From an uncultured Christensenellaceae bacterium (GTDB lineage Bacteria > Bacillota > Clostridia > Christensenellales > Borkfalkiaceae): DNA of 64,000 nt. The notes beneath the pieces were generated by a model that did no database searches, was not told the origin of the DNA, and saw only the letters and a program-made list of their open reading frames with translations. Every line of letters begins with the position of its first letter. Position 1 is the stretch's first letter. The stretch lies in NCBI GenBank assembly GCA_910588645.1, contig CAJUOY010000005.1, positions 1-64,000 on the forward strand. The letters are read 5' to 3'. Both the position numbers and the translations under genes were made by a program. Shown piece after piece: positions 34,459 through 43,832 of the stretch.

Positions 34459-34494
34459 ATGGAATGACAGATTGTCAACTTTCGGAGATTTAAC

Positions 34495-37400
34495 GTGAAA
34501 GATAAAAAAATTGCAAAACAAGGTAAAATTTCATACATATTTACAAGGGAAACATTCGGTATGTCGCTGATGCTTTTCAGCGTGATCGTATTGATAATGC
34601 TCCTTTCGCACGATACGGTTTTTGCGGGGATAGGTAAGGCTGTTTGTACTTTTATGTACGGCACGTTCGGTTACGGCTCCATATTGATTACCCTGATATT
34701 GGCTTATCTCGGAGAGTGGTTGACTTTTGAAAAGAGGTTAAGGATTTCGGCAAAAAAAGTTATAACGATTTCATTGACGTCGTTTATGGCTTTCTTGTTG
34801 TTTCATGCGGCAACTACTCATAATTATCAGTTGACAAGTTACGGAAATTACATTACGGAATGTTATGTGAATGCGCAAAACGGCTTTGCGGGCTACACGT
34901 TCGGAGGAGTTGTTTCGGCAATATTTGTGTATCCTGTTTCCACTCTGGGCGGTTTCGTTACTGCATACGTACTGTTTTCGGTATTGGTTCTTCTTTGCGG
35001 TTACCTTACTTTCCTTTCATTCAAGGGAACGTCGGCGTTTAAAATAGTTTCTAAAAAAACCGCTCATAGGGAAGAAAATACGGAGAATGGCGAAGAGCCC
35101 GTTTCCGAGCCTGTAAAGCAAACTTTATCGGAGCCTGACGATGAGTCGTCAAAGATTTTTCGTCCCCGATCGGAAGAGAAATTACAGGTTAAAGCAAATC
35201 GTGAAAATACCGTTGTAGTTTCCAGAACTCCTTTGCAACCTAAGGCAACGGAGGAGAGATATTCCGATAAAAGTCTTGGAAACAAGATAATTTTCCAAAA
35301 GGGCGAATTTGCCGCGGAAAGTTATAGGAGAAATATGATTTTTAACGATAATTCATATTTTGCAAGCCCTGCGGTTTCCAGTGAAGAGGACTATCTCAGC
35401 AGTTTTACTGCGGACAGGCCGTTAAAAGCTAAGGCCAAGAGCTATTCGGAAAGCTATAAGGAAGAAGTGTACAGCCAACCTTACGGTTCTATGCCTTCCA
35501 GCTATGTTTATGGAGAAAAGCCCGTAGAAAAGCTTAATCCCGAAGCCGTGCATGAAGATTATTACGAGCCTGTTAGAGACGAATACGTCGAACCGCGTAT
35601 TGAGCCGCGTGAAGAAATTCGCCCCGAATATAATATTCAACCCGAGGTTAATCCATATACGGTTGAAGAACCAGAGTATAATTCTGTTTACAGCGAAGAG
35701 GCAGAACCGATTGCGGCTAAGGCGGAGTCTGAAGTTCGCAGTTTCGAAAGGGAAGAGGTTAAAGAGGAAATTATAAGAACAGAACGCCGGGTAGAGGAGC
35801 CTGTTGTTCCCGCAGTCGAGGATAACGGGTTTATTGGATTCGGAGAAAGGACTTCAAAATCAGAAATAAGCGAAGAGGAGACTAATAATTCCTCCGAAGA
35901 TTACGTTGCGGATAAACCTCAGGTCGGTAGATATGATTTTGTCAATGCGTCGGGTAGAACTGACAGGTCGGCTTCGCGCTCGGAGCGTTCTAATTCGGAA
36001 TTATTCGATAATGATGACGACGATGAAGAAGATACTTATCCGACCGAGAATGTATTTTTGCGCCCTCGTACGGAGAGAACGGCACCGATTGAGAATATGC
36101 GGCCGACAATGCGCCGTACCGAACCCGAAAAACCTATAATTCCGCCTGCTCCCGTAGAGGAACAGCCGAAAGAGAAGCCCAAGCATATTTGGAAAAAGTA
36201 TGTAAGGCCATCTCTTGATCTTTTGGATAACTATCCCGAAAACGCCAATGTTAACACGGGTGAAATAGAGGACAACAAACGTACTATTGTCGAGACTTTG
36301 TCGCGTTTTAAAATTGCAAGTAACGTTGCAAATGTAACGATAGGCCCTGCCATAACGCGTTATGACGTAATTATCGAAGATAAGACGAATATAAAACGCG
36401 CGCTCGGTTATCGTGACGCCATCGCTATGGAATTGAGAAAGGATAACGTCAACGCGTATCTTAACTATTCCAAAGGCGCGTTATCTATAGAAGTACCTAA
36501 TAACAAAAAATCGATTGTCGGCTTAAAAAATATGCTCGCAAGCTCCAAGTTTATAAACAGCAAAGCGGGTTCGCTTACGTTTGCGTTGGGCAAAAATATT
36601 GACGGCGAAGTAATTTGTCCCGATATCACTAGAATGCCTCACTTGCTTGTTGCGGGTACTACCGGTAGCGGTAAAAGTATTTGCCTTAGCGCGCTCCTTG
36701 TAAGTTTATTATATAAATACGGGCCGGAAGAGCTTAGGCTGATTCTCGTTGATCCCAAACAGGTTGAATTTATTTCTTACGATAAATTGCCTCATTTGAT
36801 GATAAATGAGATAATTTACGATTGCGACAAGGCGATAAAGGCGCTCAACTGGGCTATTAAAGAAATGGAGAGAAGATACTCTCTTTTCAAAGATATGTCC
36901 GAGGCGGGGACTGCAACCAAGAGTCTTGACGAATATAACGCTCATCTTCCTGAAGGCGAGGAAAAGCTTGCAAAAATCGTAATAGTTCTCGACGAATTCG
37001 GCGATCTTATGTTGCAGGCTAAAAAGGATATAGAAAGCAAAATTATAAAGCTTGTACAAAAGGCGCGTGCCTGTGGCATCCACCTTATACTGGCAACACA
37101 GCGTCCTTCGGTCGACTGTATTACGGGCCTTATAAAATCGAACCTTCCCACCAGAATAGGCTTTAAAGTAAATTCGTTCGACGATTCTCGTACGATTTTC
37201 GATATCGGCGGCGCGGAAAAACTTTTGGGTAAGGGCGACTCGTATTTCCGTTCTGCCGAAAGTCCCGATCTTGCCCGTATTCAGTGTTGCTTTGTGGACA
37301 CACACGAAGTACAAAAGGTTACGGATTTCGTAAAAGCGAATAATGAAACTTACTTCGATCAGGGCGTTTCAGACTTTATAAATACCGTAGAGCAAGAGGA

Positions 37401-37683
37401 CGCCCCTGCAAATACATTGTCGTCCGGTTCGGGAGATAACGACGACGGCGAAGCCAAAATTGACGATACCTATATTCAGGCGTTAAAATATTGCGTTACA
37501 AGCAATCAAGCGTCGGTATCAATGATACAACGCCGTTTCCCCGTGGGCTATATCAAGGCTTGTAAAATTATTGACTGGATGGAAAATATGAACTATATTA
37601 CTCCGTCGGAAGGTTCCAAGCCGAGAAAAGTGTTGTTGTCCAAGGATGAATTTATAAATATATACGGTGAAGTGGATGACTGA
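34495..37683 (+). CDS. ftsK: DNA translocase FtsK/SpoIIIE
   Basis: This motor pumps chromosome DNA through the closing septum. The 1062 residues comprise an N-terminal region with four membrane helices (about 20-180), then an acidic, Pro/Glu-rich linker of about 400 residues with many tyrosines. The RecA-like motor follows, with Walker A GTTGSGKS (721-728) and VILDEFGDLM as Walker B. A C-terminal winged-helix gamma domain (about 985-1060: ASVSMIQRRFPVGYIKA) reads orienting sequences. It starts with GTG after CGGAG. rimO overlaps its end by 8 bp. Confidence 0.96.
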   Translation: MKDKKIAKQGKISYIFTRETFGMSLMLFSVIVLIMLLSHDTVFAGIGKAVCTFMYGTFGYGSILITLILAYLGEWLTFEKRLRISAKKVITISLTSFMAFLLFHAATTHNYQLTSYGNYITECYVNAQNGFAGYTFGGVVSAIFVYPVSTLGGFVTAYVLFSVLVLLCGYLTFLSFKGTSAFKIVSKKTAHREENTENGEEPVSEPVKQTLSEPDDESSKIFRPRSEEKLQVKANRENTVVVSRTPLQPKATEERYSDKSLGNKIIFQKGEFAAESYRRNMIFNDNSYFASPAVSSEEDYLSSFTADRPLKAKAKSYSESYKEEVYSQPYGSMPSSYVYGEKPVEKLNPEAVHEDYYEPVRDEYVEPRIEPREEIRPEYNIQPEVNPYTVEEPEYNSVYSEEAEPIAAKAESEVRSFEREEVKEEIIRTERRVEEPVVPAVEDNGFIGFGERTSKSEISEEETNNSSEDYVADKPQVGRYDFVNASGRTDRSASRSERSNSELFDNDDDDEEDTYPTENVFLRPRTERTAPIENMRPTMRRTEPEKPIIPPAPVEEQPKEKPKHIWKKYVRPSLDLLDNYPENANVNTGEIEDNKRTIVETLSRFKIASNVANVTIGPAITRYDVIIEDKTNIKRALGYRDAIAMELRKDNVNAYLNYSKGALSIEVPNNKKSIVGLKNMLASSKFINSKAGSLTFALGKNIDGEVICPDITRMPHLLVAGTTGSGKSICLSALLVSLLYKYGPEELRLILVDPKQVEFISYDKLPHLMINEIIYDCDKAIKALNWAIKEMERRYSLFKDMSEAGTATKSLDEYNAHLPEGEEKLAKIVIVLDEFGDLMLQAKKDIESKIIKLVQKARACGIHLILATQRPSVDCITGLIKSNLPTRIGFKVNSFDDSRTIFDIGGAEKLLGKGDSYFRSAESPDLARIQCCFVDTHEVQKVTDFVKANNETYFDQGVSDFINTVEQEDAPANTLSSGSGDNDDGEAKIDDTYIQALKYCVTSNQASVSMIQRRFPVGYIKACKIIDWMENMNYITPSEGSKPRKVLLSKDEFINIYGEVDD

Positions 37684-39010
37684 TTTGCGCGGGAAAGTGT
37701 TCGGGCTTATTTCGCTTGGATGTGATAAAAATCGCGTAGATGCGGAAAAATTGTTGGCGGCTATTTCTTCGCGCGGTTTTAAAATCACCGATGACATTAA
37801 TAAGGCGCAAGTTTTGATAATAAATACTTGTGCCTTTCTGAACGAAGCGCGCAAAGAAGCCATTGATACTATTTTGGAATATTCGTCTTATAAGAGTGAA
37901 AATCTTGAAAAAATAGTTGTTACTGGTTGTTTGCCTCAAAAATATATAAGTGAAATTTTTGACGAGCTTGTTGAGGCCGACGTGTTTTTGGGAACGGAAG
38001 ACTACGACAGATTTTTCGAGGCTCTCGAAAAATCATATGAAGGCAAGCGTGTAAACTTTGTTGGTCTTGGCGAAAATAAAGATAGCACTTTAAGATTAAT
38101 AACCACTCCCGCACACTATGCATATCTCAAAATTGCGGACGGTTGTAACAATAGGTGTACTTATTGCCTTATACCTAAAATTCGCGGACAGTACAAAAGT
38201 TTTCCTATGGAAACGCTTTTAAAAGAAGCGGAAGAGCTTGGAGACGTTGCGGAATTAATAATTGTGGCGCAGGACGTCACGCGCTACGGCATAGATTTAT
38301 ACGGGCAGAAAAAAATTTCAGAATTTTTACAAAACGTGACAACACTTGTCAACATTAATAGTGTAAGATTATTATACTGTTATCCGGATATGATAGACGA
38401 CGAGTTGATTGCCGAAATACGAGATAATCCTAAAATAGTAAAATATATAGATATTCCCCTTCAACACAGCGAAGACGGCGTGCTCAAATTAATGAACAGG
38501 CCGCAAGGCAGGGAAAAGTATCTTGCGCTCATAAAAAAACTTAGGGATAATATTCCGGGTATCGCCATTCGCTCTACTTTTATTGCGGGATTTCCTACCG
38601 AAACTGTTGAGCAATTTGAAGGCTTAAAAAGTTTTTTGAAAGAGGCGCGTCTCGATAATTGCGGATTTTTTGCTTACTCGCGCGAGCCTGACACGGCGGC
38701 ATATCGTTTAAAAGGTCAAATAAGTTCTTCTGTTAAAAGGGCAAGAGTTAAAACTCTGTATCAGGTTCAAAAACAAATTTCTGCCGAAAAGCTAAAATCG
38801 AATATCGGTAAAACGATAAAGGTGTTATGCGACGGCATAGATTACGATAAAAATTGTTTTATCGGCAGAGCTTATTTCCAAGCTCCCGATATAGACGGAA
38901 AAGTTTATTTCAATGCATATTCGGCCGTTCAGGGAGAATATTACGACGTTTTGATTGAAGAAAGCGATAGTTATGATCTTTACGGGCGAACAGAGGATTA
39001 CGATATATGA
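37676..39010 (+). CDS. rimO: Ribosomal protein S12 methylthiotransferase
   Basis: RimO is a radical SAM enzyme that methylthiolates an aspartate of ribosomal protein S12. The 444 residues have an N-terminal MTTase domain with Cys16 (SLGCDKNRVDAE), Cys52 (NTCAFLNEA) and Cys85 (TGCLPQKY) for the second cluster. The radical SAM motif Cys158-x3-Cys162-x2-Cys165 (GCNNRCTYC) and a C-terminal TRAM domain follow. LGCDKNRVD and NTCAFLNEA distinguish it from MiaB, also in this window. ATG 37676 overlaps ftsK by 8 bp. GTG 37667 is a less likely start. Confidence 0.95.
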   Translation: MTDLRGKVFGLISLGCDKNRVDAEKLLAAISSRGFKITDDINKAQVLIINTCAFLNEARKEAIDTILEYSSYKSENLEKIVVTGCLPQKYISEIFDELVEADVFLGTEDYDRFFEALEKSYEGKRVNFVGLGENKDSTLRLITTPAHYAYLKIADGCNNRCTYCLIPKIRGQYKSFPMETLLKEAEELGDVAELIIVAQDVTRYGIDLYGQKKISEFLQNVTTLVNINSVRLLYCYPDMIDDELIAEIRDNPKIVKYIDIPLQHSEDGVLKLMNRPQGREKYLALIKKLRDNIPGIAIRSTFIAGFPTETVEQFEGLKSFLKEARLDNCGFFAYSREPDTAAYRLKGQISSSVKRARVKTLYQVQKQISAEKLKSNIGKTIKVLCDGIDYDKNCFIGRAYFQAPDIDGKVYFNAYSAVQGEYYDVLIEESDSYDLYGRTEDYDI

Positions 39011-39660
39011 ATAATGAAATCGATAAGGAGAGCAAGGCGTACAAATTTGCCGCAGGCAAAGGTGTAATGAATCTTCCCAATAAGCTTACCATAAGCAGAA
39101 TGGTGATGATCCCTTTTTTCATTTTGTTTTTTTATCTTCCATTTACGGCACATTATTTTGTGGCTTTGGCCGTTTTCGGTATTGCGTGTCTTACCGATCT
39201 TTTAGACGGCAAAATCGCAAGGAAATACGGACTTGTAACTAATTTAGGTAAATTTTTGGATCCCATAGCGGATAAAGTTCTTGTTCTTACGGCGCTTGTG
39301 ATTTTTCTTACAAAGCCTGACGCTATGTTTGTAAATACGGGGGAGATCGGTTTGATCGTAATGGGTTGCGGTATCTCCGTAATATTGGCAAGAGAGATAA
39401 TAATAGGCGGTTTCAGAATGGTTGCCGCAAGCGCGGGTACCGTAATTGCAGCGGATATTTTCGGTAAATATAAGACCGTTACCCAAGATATAAGTATTGT
39501 CGTGTTGATTATTGGCGCAGGCGTGGGCGAGTTGATCGATCATATTTCCGCATATGTAATCAGTTACGTTGGGCTTGGATTTTTTGTTTTATCTGTAATT
39601 CTCACCATTATTTCCGGTATAAATTATCTATACAAAAACAGAGAAGTATTGAAAAAATGA
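39007..39660 (+). CDS. pgsA: CDP-diacylglycerol:glycerol-3-phosphate 3-phosphatidyltransferase
   Basis: PgsA makes phosphatidylglycerol phosphate. The 217 residues carry the CDP-alcohol phosphotransferase motif with every key residue: Asp67-Gly68-x2-Ala71-Arg72-x8-Gly81-x3-Asp85-x3-Asp89. About five membrane helices are predicted. The first 20 residues form a charged extension before the usual MNLPNKLTISR start, so a later ATG at residue 21 could be the true start. However, the ATGA overlap with rimO favours 39007. It is followed by a cinA-like gene and recA, the common Firmicutes order. Confidence 0.94.
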   Translation: MNNEIDKESKAYKFAAGKGVMNLPNKLTISRMVMIPFFILFFYLPFTAHYFVALAVFGIACLTDLLDGKIARKYGLVTNLGKFLDPIADKVLVLTALVIFLTKPDAMFVNTGEIGLIVMGCGISVILAREIIIGGFRMVAASAGTVIAADIFGKYKTVTQDISIVVLIIGAGVGELIDHISAYVISYVGLGFFVLSVILTIISGINYLYKNREVLKK

Positions 39661-40754
39661 ATTTAAGCGAAAGAAGTAATTCCGGCAAGAATTGTTTGCT
39701 GGTTTTCCGTAACAAAAAAGATAATAATTTGTTGGGCGTTCAAGCTATCTTGGATAATTGCGCCTCGCACGGGTACCATTTCGACAAGGTTTGGTTCATC
39801 GCGTATGACAGCTCGTTTGAAATAACTTTTGCCTTGAAAAATGCAATTAAATATTATGAAAACATAGTTCTGTACAGTCCATCGGTTATGTCGCAAACTT
39901 TGAAAGATTTTATAACTCACGGATTGGACGGTGAATTTAACGAATACGGACGTTTTACTTGCGATAAATTCGATTCGTTTATATTGTTGAGAGATAAAGA
40001 AAACAAATTGAGCGTTGAAGATATTTGCGCCGCCCTTGATAAAAAATACGGTTTGCATTATGAAAAGGCATATATAAAGACTGTCGGTGCACCGATTTCG
40101 GCTTTGAATAAGGCTATCGGAAAAATAAAAGAAGAGTGTCCCGCAATAGACGTAAACGTAAAGGACAATTACGGTGACTGTACGATAGAAATAGTTTACA
40201 ATAATCGAACGCCGAAAGCGGCTTTTGATAAGGCAATGCGGGTTGCGCTCAGTTTACTGAACAGTTATGTTTATACGCTTGATAATTCAACTCTTGCGGA
40301 AAGATTAGTTGCTCTTCTGAAACTACGGAAAATAAAGTTGAGCGTAGCGGAATCTTTTACGGGCGGCGGGATAAGCAAAAGGCTTGTCGAAGTACCTGGT
40401 GTAAGCGAGGTGTATTTCGAGGGATTAAATACCTATGCCAACGAGGCTAAAATATCCCGGTTGGGCGTGAGTGAGCAAATTCTTTCAAAATATGGGGCGG
40501 TTTCAGAACAGGTTGCCGCGCAAATGGCGGAAGGGTTGCTTGCGACCGAAAATTGCACTCTCGCTATTTCCACCACAGGCATAGCAGGTCCTAAATCAGA
40601 CGGAACGAAAAAACCTGTAGGGCTTGCATATATAGGCGTAGCTACTCCCGCAGAAACAGAGGTTTTTGAATTTAAGCTGAAGGGATCACGTGAATGTATT
40701 ACGCAAACGGCAATAAATCTTGCTCTATTCGCCGCATTTAAAATGATAAAATAA
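39657..40754 (+). CDS. CinA-like protein: divergent N-domain plus nicotinamide-nucleotide amidase domain
   Basis: The C-terminal half (about 215-365) is a clear CinA/PncC domain (SVAESFTGGGISKRLVEVPG, ISTTGIAGPKSDGTKKPVGL) that deamidates NMN. The N-terminal half matches normal CinA only weakly: the molybdopterin-binding-like GTE and GGTGPTxDD motifs are absent. A 200-residue domain without recognised motifs occupies the place. The middle (GDCTIEIVYNNRTPKAAFDKA) looks like the CinA linker domain. It starts in an ATGA overlap with pgsA, and recA follows 15 bp later. The neighbour nadE also serves NAD metabolism. Confidence 0.8.
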   Translation: MNLSERSNSGKNCLLVFRNKKDNNLLGVQAILDNCASHGYHFDKVWFIAYDSSFEITFALKNAIKYYENIVLYSPSVMSQTLKDFITHGLDGEFNEYGRFTCDKFDSFILLRDKENKLSVEDICAALDKKYGLHYEKAYIKTVGAPISALNKAIGKIKEECPAIDVNVKDNYGDCTIEIVYNNRTPKAAFDKAMRVALSLLNSYVYTLDNSTLAERLVALLKLRKIKLSVAESFTGGGISKRLVEVPGVSEVYFEGLNTYANEAKISRLGVSEQILSKYGAVSEQVAAQMAEGLLATENCTLAISTTGIAGPKSDGTKKPVGLAYIGVATPAETEVFEFKLKGSRECITQTAINLALFAAFKMIK

Positions 40755-40769
40755 TTTGAGGTATATATA

Positions 40770-41771
40770 ATGAACGAAGAAAAACTTAAAGCACTAAATT
40801 CAACTATTGCTATGATTGAAAAGCAATACGGCAAGGGCGCTATAATGAAACTCGGCGATGCAAACGTTAATGCCGAAATCGAAGTTATCCCTACGGGCTG
40901 TCTTTCGCTTGACCTTGCTTTGGGAATAGGCGGCGTTCCCCGCGGACGTATAATGGAAGTTTACGGCCCCGAGTCCTCCGGTAAAACGACCGTTGCTCTT
41001 CACATAATTGCCGAAGCGCAGAAGATGGGGGGAGTGGCCGCGTTTATCGATGCTGAGCACGCTCTCGACGCGCAATACGCCAATGCTTTGGGTGTAAACA
41101 TAAACGAATTGTATCTTTCCCAGCCCGATACGGGCGAACAGGCCCTCGAAATTTGCGAATCGCTCGTTCGTTCCAGTGCGGTCGATATAATCGTAATCGA
41201 CTCCGTTGCAGCATTGACGCCTAAGGCGGAAATAGAGGGCGATATGGGAGACTCGCACGTAGGTCTGCTTGCAAGATTGATGTCGCAGGCTCTTCGTAAA
41301 CTGACGGCTATTACAAACCGTTCTAAAACTTGCGTAATATTTATCAATCAGCTCCGTGAAAAGGTGGGCGTTATGTTCGGAAATCCCGAAACCACTCCCG
41401 GCGGTAAAGCGCTTAAATATTTTGCTTCCTTGCGATTGGATATAAGAAAGGCCGACGCTTTAAAGACTGACGGCGATATTATCGGAAACAGGACCAAATG
41501 TAAGGTTGTTAAAAATAAATTGGCACCTCCTTTCAAAGTTGCGGAATTTGATATTATTTACGGTCACGGAATATCTCAGGAAGGTTGTCTAATCGATCTC
41601 GGCGTTGAGTTCGGTATTCTTACAAAGAGCGGTAGCTGGTTCAATTATAACGACGATAAATTGGCTCAGGGACGCGAAAAACTTCGCGAACATTTGAAAA
41701 ATAATCCCGAGTTAAAGGCGGAAATTGAAGCCAAGATAAGAGAATGTTTTAAAGCGGCTATAAGTAAATAA
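40770..41771 (+). CDS. recA: Recombinase RecA
   Basis: RecA drives homologous recombination and the SOS response. The 333 residues have Walker A GPESSGKT (66-73), the conserved [20 protein letters not shown] loop 2 region and the C-terminal lysine/glutamate tail. GAGG lies before ATG 40770. No SOS box (CGAACN4GTTYG) is visible in the 15-bp gap from the cinA-like gene. Transcription therefore seems to come from upstream, at least in part. Confidence 0.99.
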   Translation: MNEEKLKALNSTIAMIEKQYGKGAIMKLGDANVNAEIEVIPTGCLSLDLALGIGGVPRGRIMEVYGPESSGKTTVALHIIAEAQKMGGVAAFIDAEHALDAQYANALGVNINELYLSQPDTGEQALEICESLVRSSAVDIIVIDSVAALTPKAEIEGDMGDSHVGLLARLMSQALRKLTAITNRSKTCVIFINQLREKVGVMFGNPETTPGGKALKYFASLRLDIRKADALKTDGDIIGNRTKCKVVKNKLAPPFKVAEFDIIYGHGISQEGCLIDLGVEFGILTKSGSWFNYNDDKLAQGREKLREHLKNNPELKAEIEAKIRECFKAAISK

Positions 41772-41774
41772 ATC

Positions 41775-43685
41775 ATGAAATTCGGATACGTGAAAGTCTG
41801 TGCGGCCTCTCCTGAAATCAAAGTTGCCGATGTCGACTTCAATAAACGTAATATTATTTCCGCAATTCAGGAAAGTGCAAAAAGCGGCAGTCAGTTGACT
41901 GTTTTTCCCGAACTCGGCATTTGCGGCTATACTTGCGGAGACCTTTTTAATCAAAGGGCTCTGATTTCGGCTTGTGAAAACGCCGTAAAAGACATCTGCT
42001 TGGCGACAAAGGGACTTTCTACTCTTGTATTTATAGGCGTGCCCGTGGCCGTCGGCGGAAAGCTTTATAATTGCGCCGTAGCAATACACGACGGTACTAT
42101 TCTCGGCATAGTTCCTAAGACATTTTTACCTAATTATGGAGAGTTCTATGAATTAAGGAATTTTTGCGGCGCAGGCGGCGATTGCGTTGAAATCAGATAT
42201 GCCGGGGTTGATACAATCTTTGGAAGGAATTTGATTTTTGCAGCGGAAAATTGTCCTGATTTTACAGTTGCGGCGGAAATATGCGAAGATTTGTGGACTC
42301 CGTTGTCTCCGTCTGTCAAACATTCGCAAGCGGGCGCAAATATAATTGTCAACCTATCTTGCAGCAACGAGACGGCGGGAAAATCCGAATACAGGAGAGA
42401 GCTTGTAAAAGTTCAATCCGGAAAGTTGATTTGCGGGTATATCTATTGTGACGCGGGCGATGGTGAAAGCACTACGGATATGGCTTTTTCCGGTCACAAT
42501 ATTATAAGCGAAAACGGTCGTATTCTTTATGAAAGCAAATTGTTTGAAAACGGATTGCTTTACGGTGAAATAGACGTCGAATTGCTTGCCGCGGAGCGTA
42601 ATAAAACTGCTGGCGTGTATTTTACGGGAACGGGGGAAGTCGATAACGACTACGTTATTATTCCTTTTACCACCGATAGCTCGGGCGATTGCAGTTTAAG
42701 AAAATATGATACAACGCCGTTTGTTCCTTCAAACGGTCTTTCCGAACGTGCAGAGCTTATTTTAACTATTCAGCAAAAGGGACTTGAAAAAAGGTTGAAG
42801 CATACAGGCGCAAAATCTGCCGTAATAGGAATATCCGGTGGTCTTGACAGTGCGCTTGCGTTGTTGGTAACAGTTCGAGCTTTTAAATCGTTAAATAAAG
42901 ATTTAAAGGACATTATCGCGGTTACTATGCCGTGCTTCGGTACAACCGACAGAACGAAAAATAATTCGCTTGATCTTATGCGCGGTTTGGGCGTTACTGC
43001 AAAGACGATTTCCGTTGAAAATGTAGTAGTAAGTCATTTTAAAGACATATCTCATAATTTTGACAATAAAAACGTGACTTTTGAAAATGCGCAGGCGCGT
43101 ATGCGTACTTTGGTTCTTATGGATTTAGCCAACGACAATGACGGGCTTGTTATAGGAACGGGTGATCTGAGCGAGCTTGCTCTCGGTTGGGCCACGTATA
43201 ACGGCGATCATATGTCTATGTACGGTGTAAATTCGTCGGTACCGAAAACTCTTGTTAAGCACTTGATTTCATACGAGGCGGAAAAGTGTGGCGGAGAGAT
43301 TGAAAAAATACTTAAAAGTATACTTGATACGGAAATATCTCCCGAGCTTCTTCCACCCGATAAAGACGGCGGTATAGCGCAGAAAACCGAGGATATAGTA
43401 GGGCCCTATATCTTACACGATTTTTTCCTTTATTATGTAGTCAGATATGGATTTGCCCCGGATAAAGTGCTTTACATTGCTGAAAAAGCTTTTAAGGGAG
43501 ATTTCGATAAAGCAGTAATAAAAAAATGGCTAAAAAATTTTTATAAAAGGTTTTTCTCACAACAATTCAAACGCTCGTGTATGCCTGACGGAGTAAAAGT
43601 AGGTTCTGTTGCCTTGTCTCCGAGAGGAGACTGGCGTATGCCGTCCGACGCGGTTGTAAAATTATGGATGGATTTGATAGATTAA
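41775..43685 (+). CDS. nadE: Glutamine-hydrolysing NAD+ synthetase
   Basis: NadE amidates nicotinate adenine dinucleotide to NAD+. The 636 residues join an N-terminal nitrilase-type glutaminase (about 1-270; VFPELGICGYT with the catalytic Glu, KTFLPNYGEFYE with Lys, and ICEDLW with Cys) to a synthetase domain. The PP-loop SGGLDS is at 354-359. Length agrees with the long glutamine-dependent form. It begins 3 bp after recA and lacks an obvious ribosome site, so it is probably reached by coupled translation. A terminator follows. Confidence 0.96.
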   Translation: MKFGYVKVCAASPEIKVADVDFNKRNIISAIQESAKSGSQLTVFPELGICGYTCGDLFNQRALISACENAVKDICLATKGLSTLVFIGVPVAVGGKLYNCAVAIHDGTILGIVPKTFLPNYGEFYELRNFCGAGGDCVEIRYAGVDTIFGRNLIFAAENCPDFTVAAEICEDLWTPLSPSVKHSQAGANIIVNLSCSNETAGKSEYRRELVKVQSGKLICGYIYCDAGDGESTTDMAFSGHNIISENGRILYESKLFENGLLYGEIDVELLAAERNKTAGVYFTGTGEVDNDYVIIPFTTDSSGDCSLRKYDTTPFVPSNGLSERAELILTIQQKGLEKRLKHTGAKSAVIGISGGLDSALALLVTVRAFKSLNKDLKDIIAVTMPCFGTTDRTKNNSLDLMRGLGVTAKTISVENVVVSHFKDISHNFDNKNVTFENAQARMRTLVLMDLANDNDGLVIGTGDLSELALGWATYNGDHMSMYGVNSSVPKTLVKHLISYEAEKCGGEIEKILKSILDTEISPELLPPDKDGGIAQKTEDIVGPYILHDFFLYYVVRYGFAPDKVLYIAEKAFKGDFDKAVIKKWLKNFYKRFFSQQFKRSCMPDGVKVGSVALSPRGDWRMPSDAVVKLWMDLID

Positions 43686-43707
43686 GCGGTTTTAAACCGC
43701 TTTTTTT
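43684..43707 (+). terminator. nadE terminator
   Basis: AAGCGGT/ACCGCTT with a short T/A loop (43684-43702) is followed by TTTTT; the stem begins inside the stop codon. Confidence 0.75.
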
Positions 43708-43755
43708 ATATATAGAAGCGTAATTTTTTATAATTAAATTGACTTTTATACACGT

Positions 43756-43790
43756 TTGATGTAAAATATTAAGTAGGATATAAACTACTT
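43756..43790 (+). promoter_or_regulatory. rny promoter with an inverted repeat over the -10 box
   Basis: TTGATG (43756-43761) and TATAAA (43779-43784) are 17 bp apart. AAGTAG (43771-43776) and CTACTT (43785-43790) flank the -10 box as an inverted repeat, and a further CTACTT occurs about 20 bp downstream in the leader. Confidence 0.55.
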
Positions 43791-43832
43791 TTAAGGTTGT
43801 ATATATTAACTACTTTTCATCAGGAGGCTATA

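Noticed and set aside
36709..37314. 201-codon open frame antisense to the ftsK motor
   Set aside because: It is opposite the most conserved part of ftsK and has no independent coding evidence.
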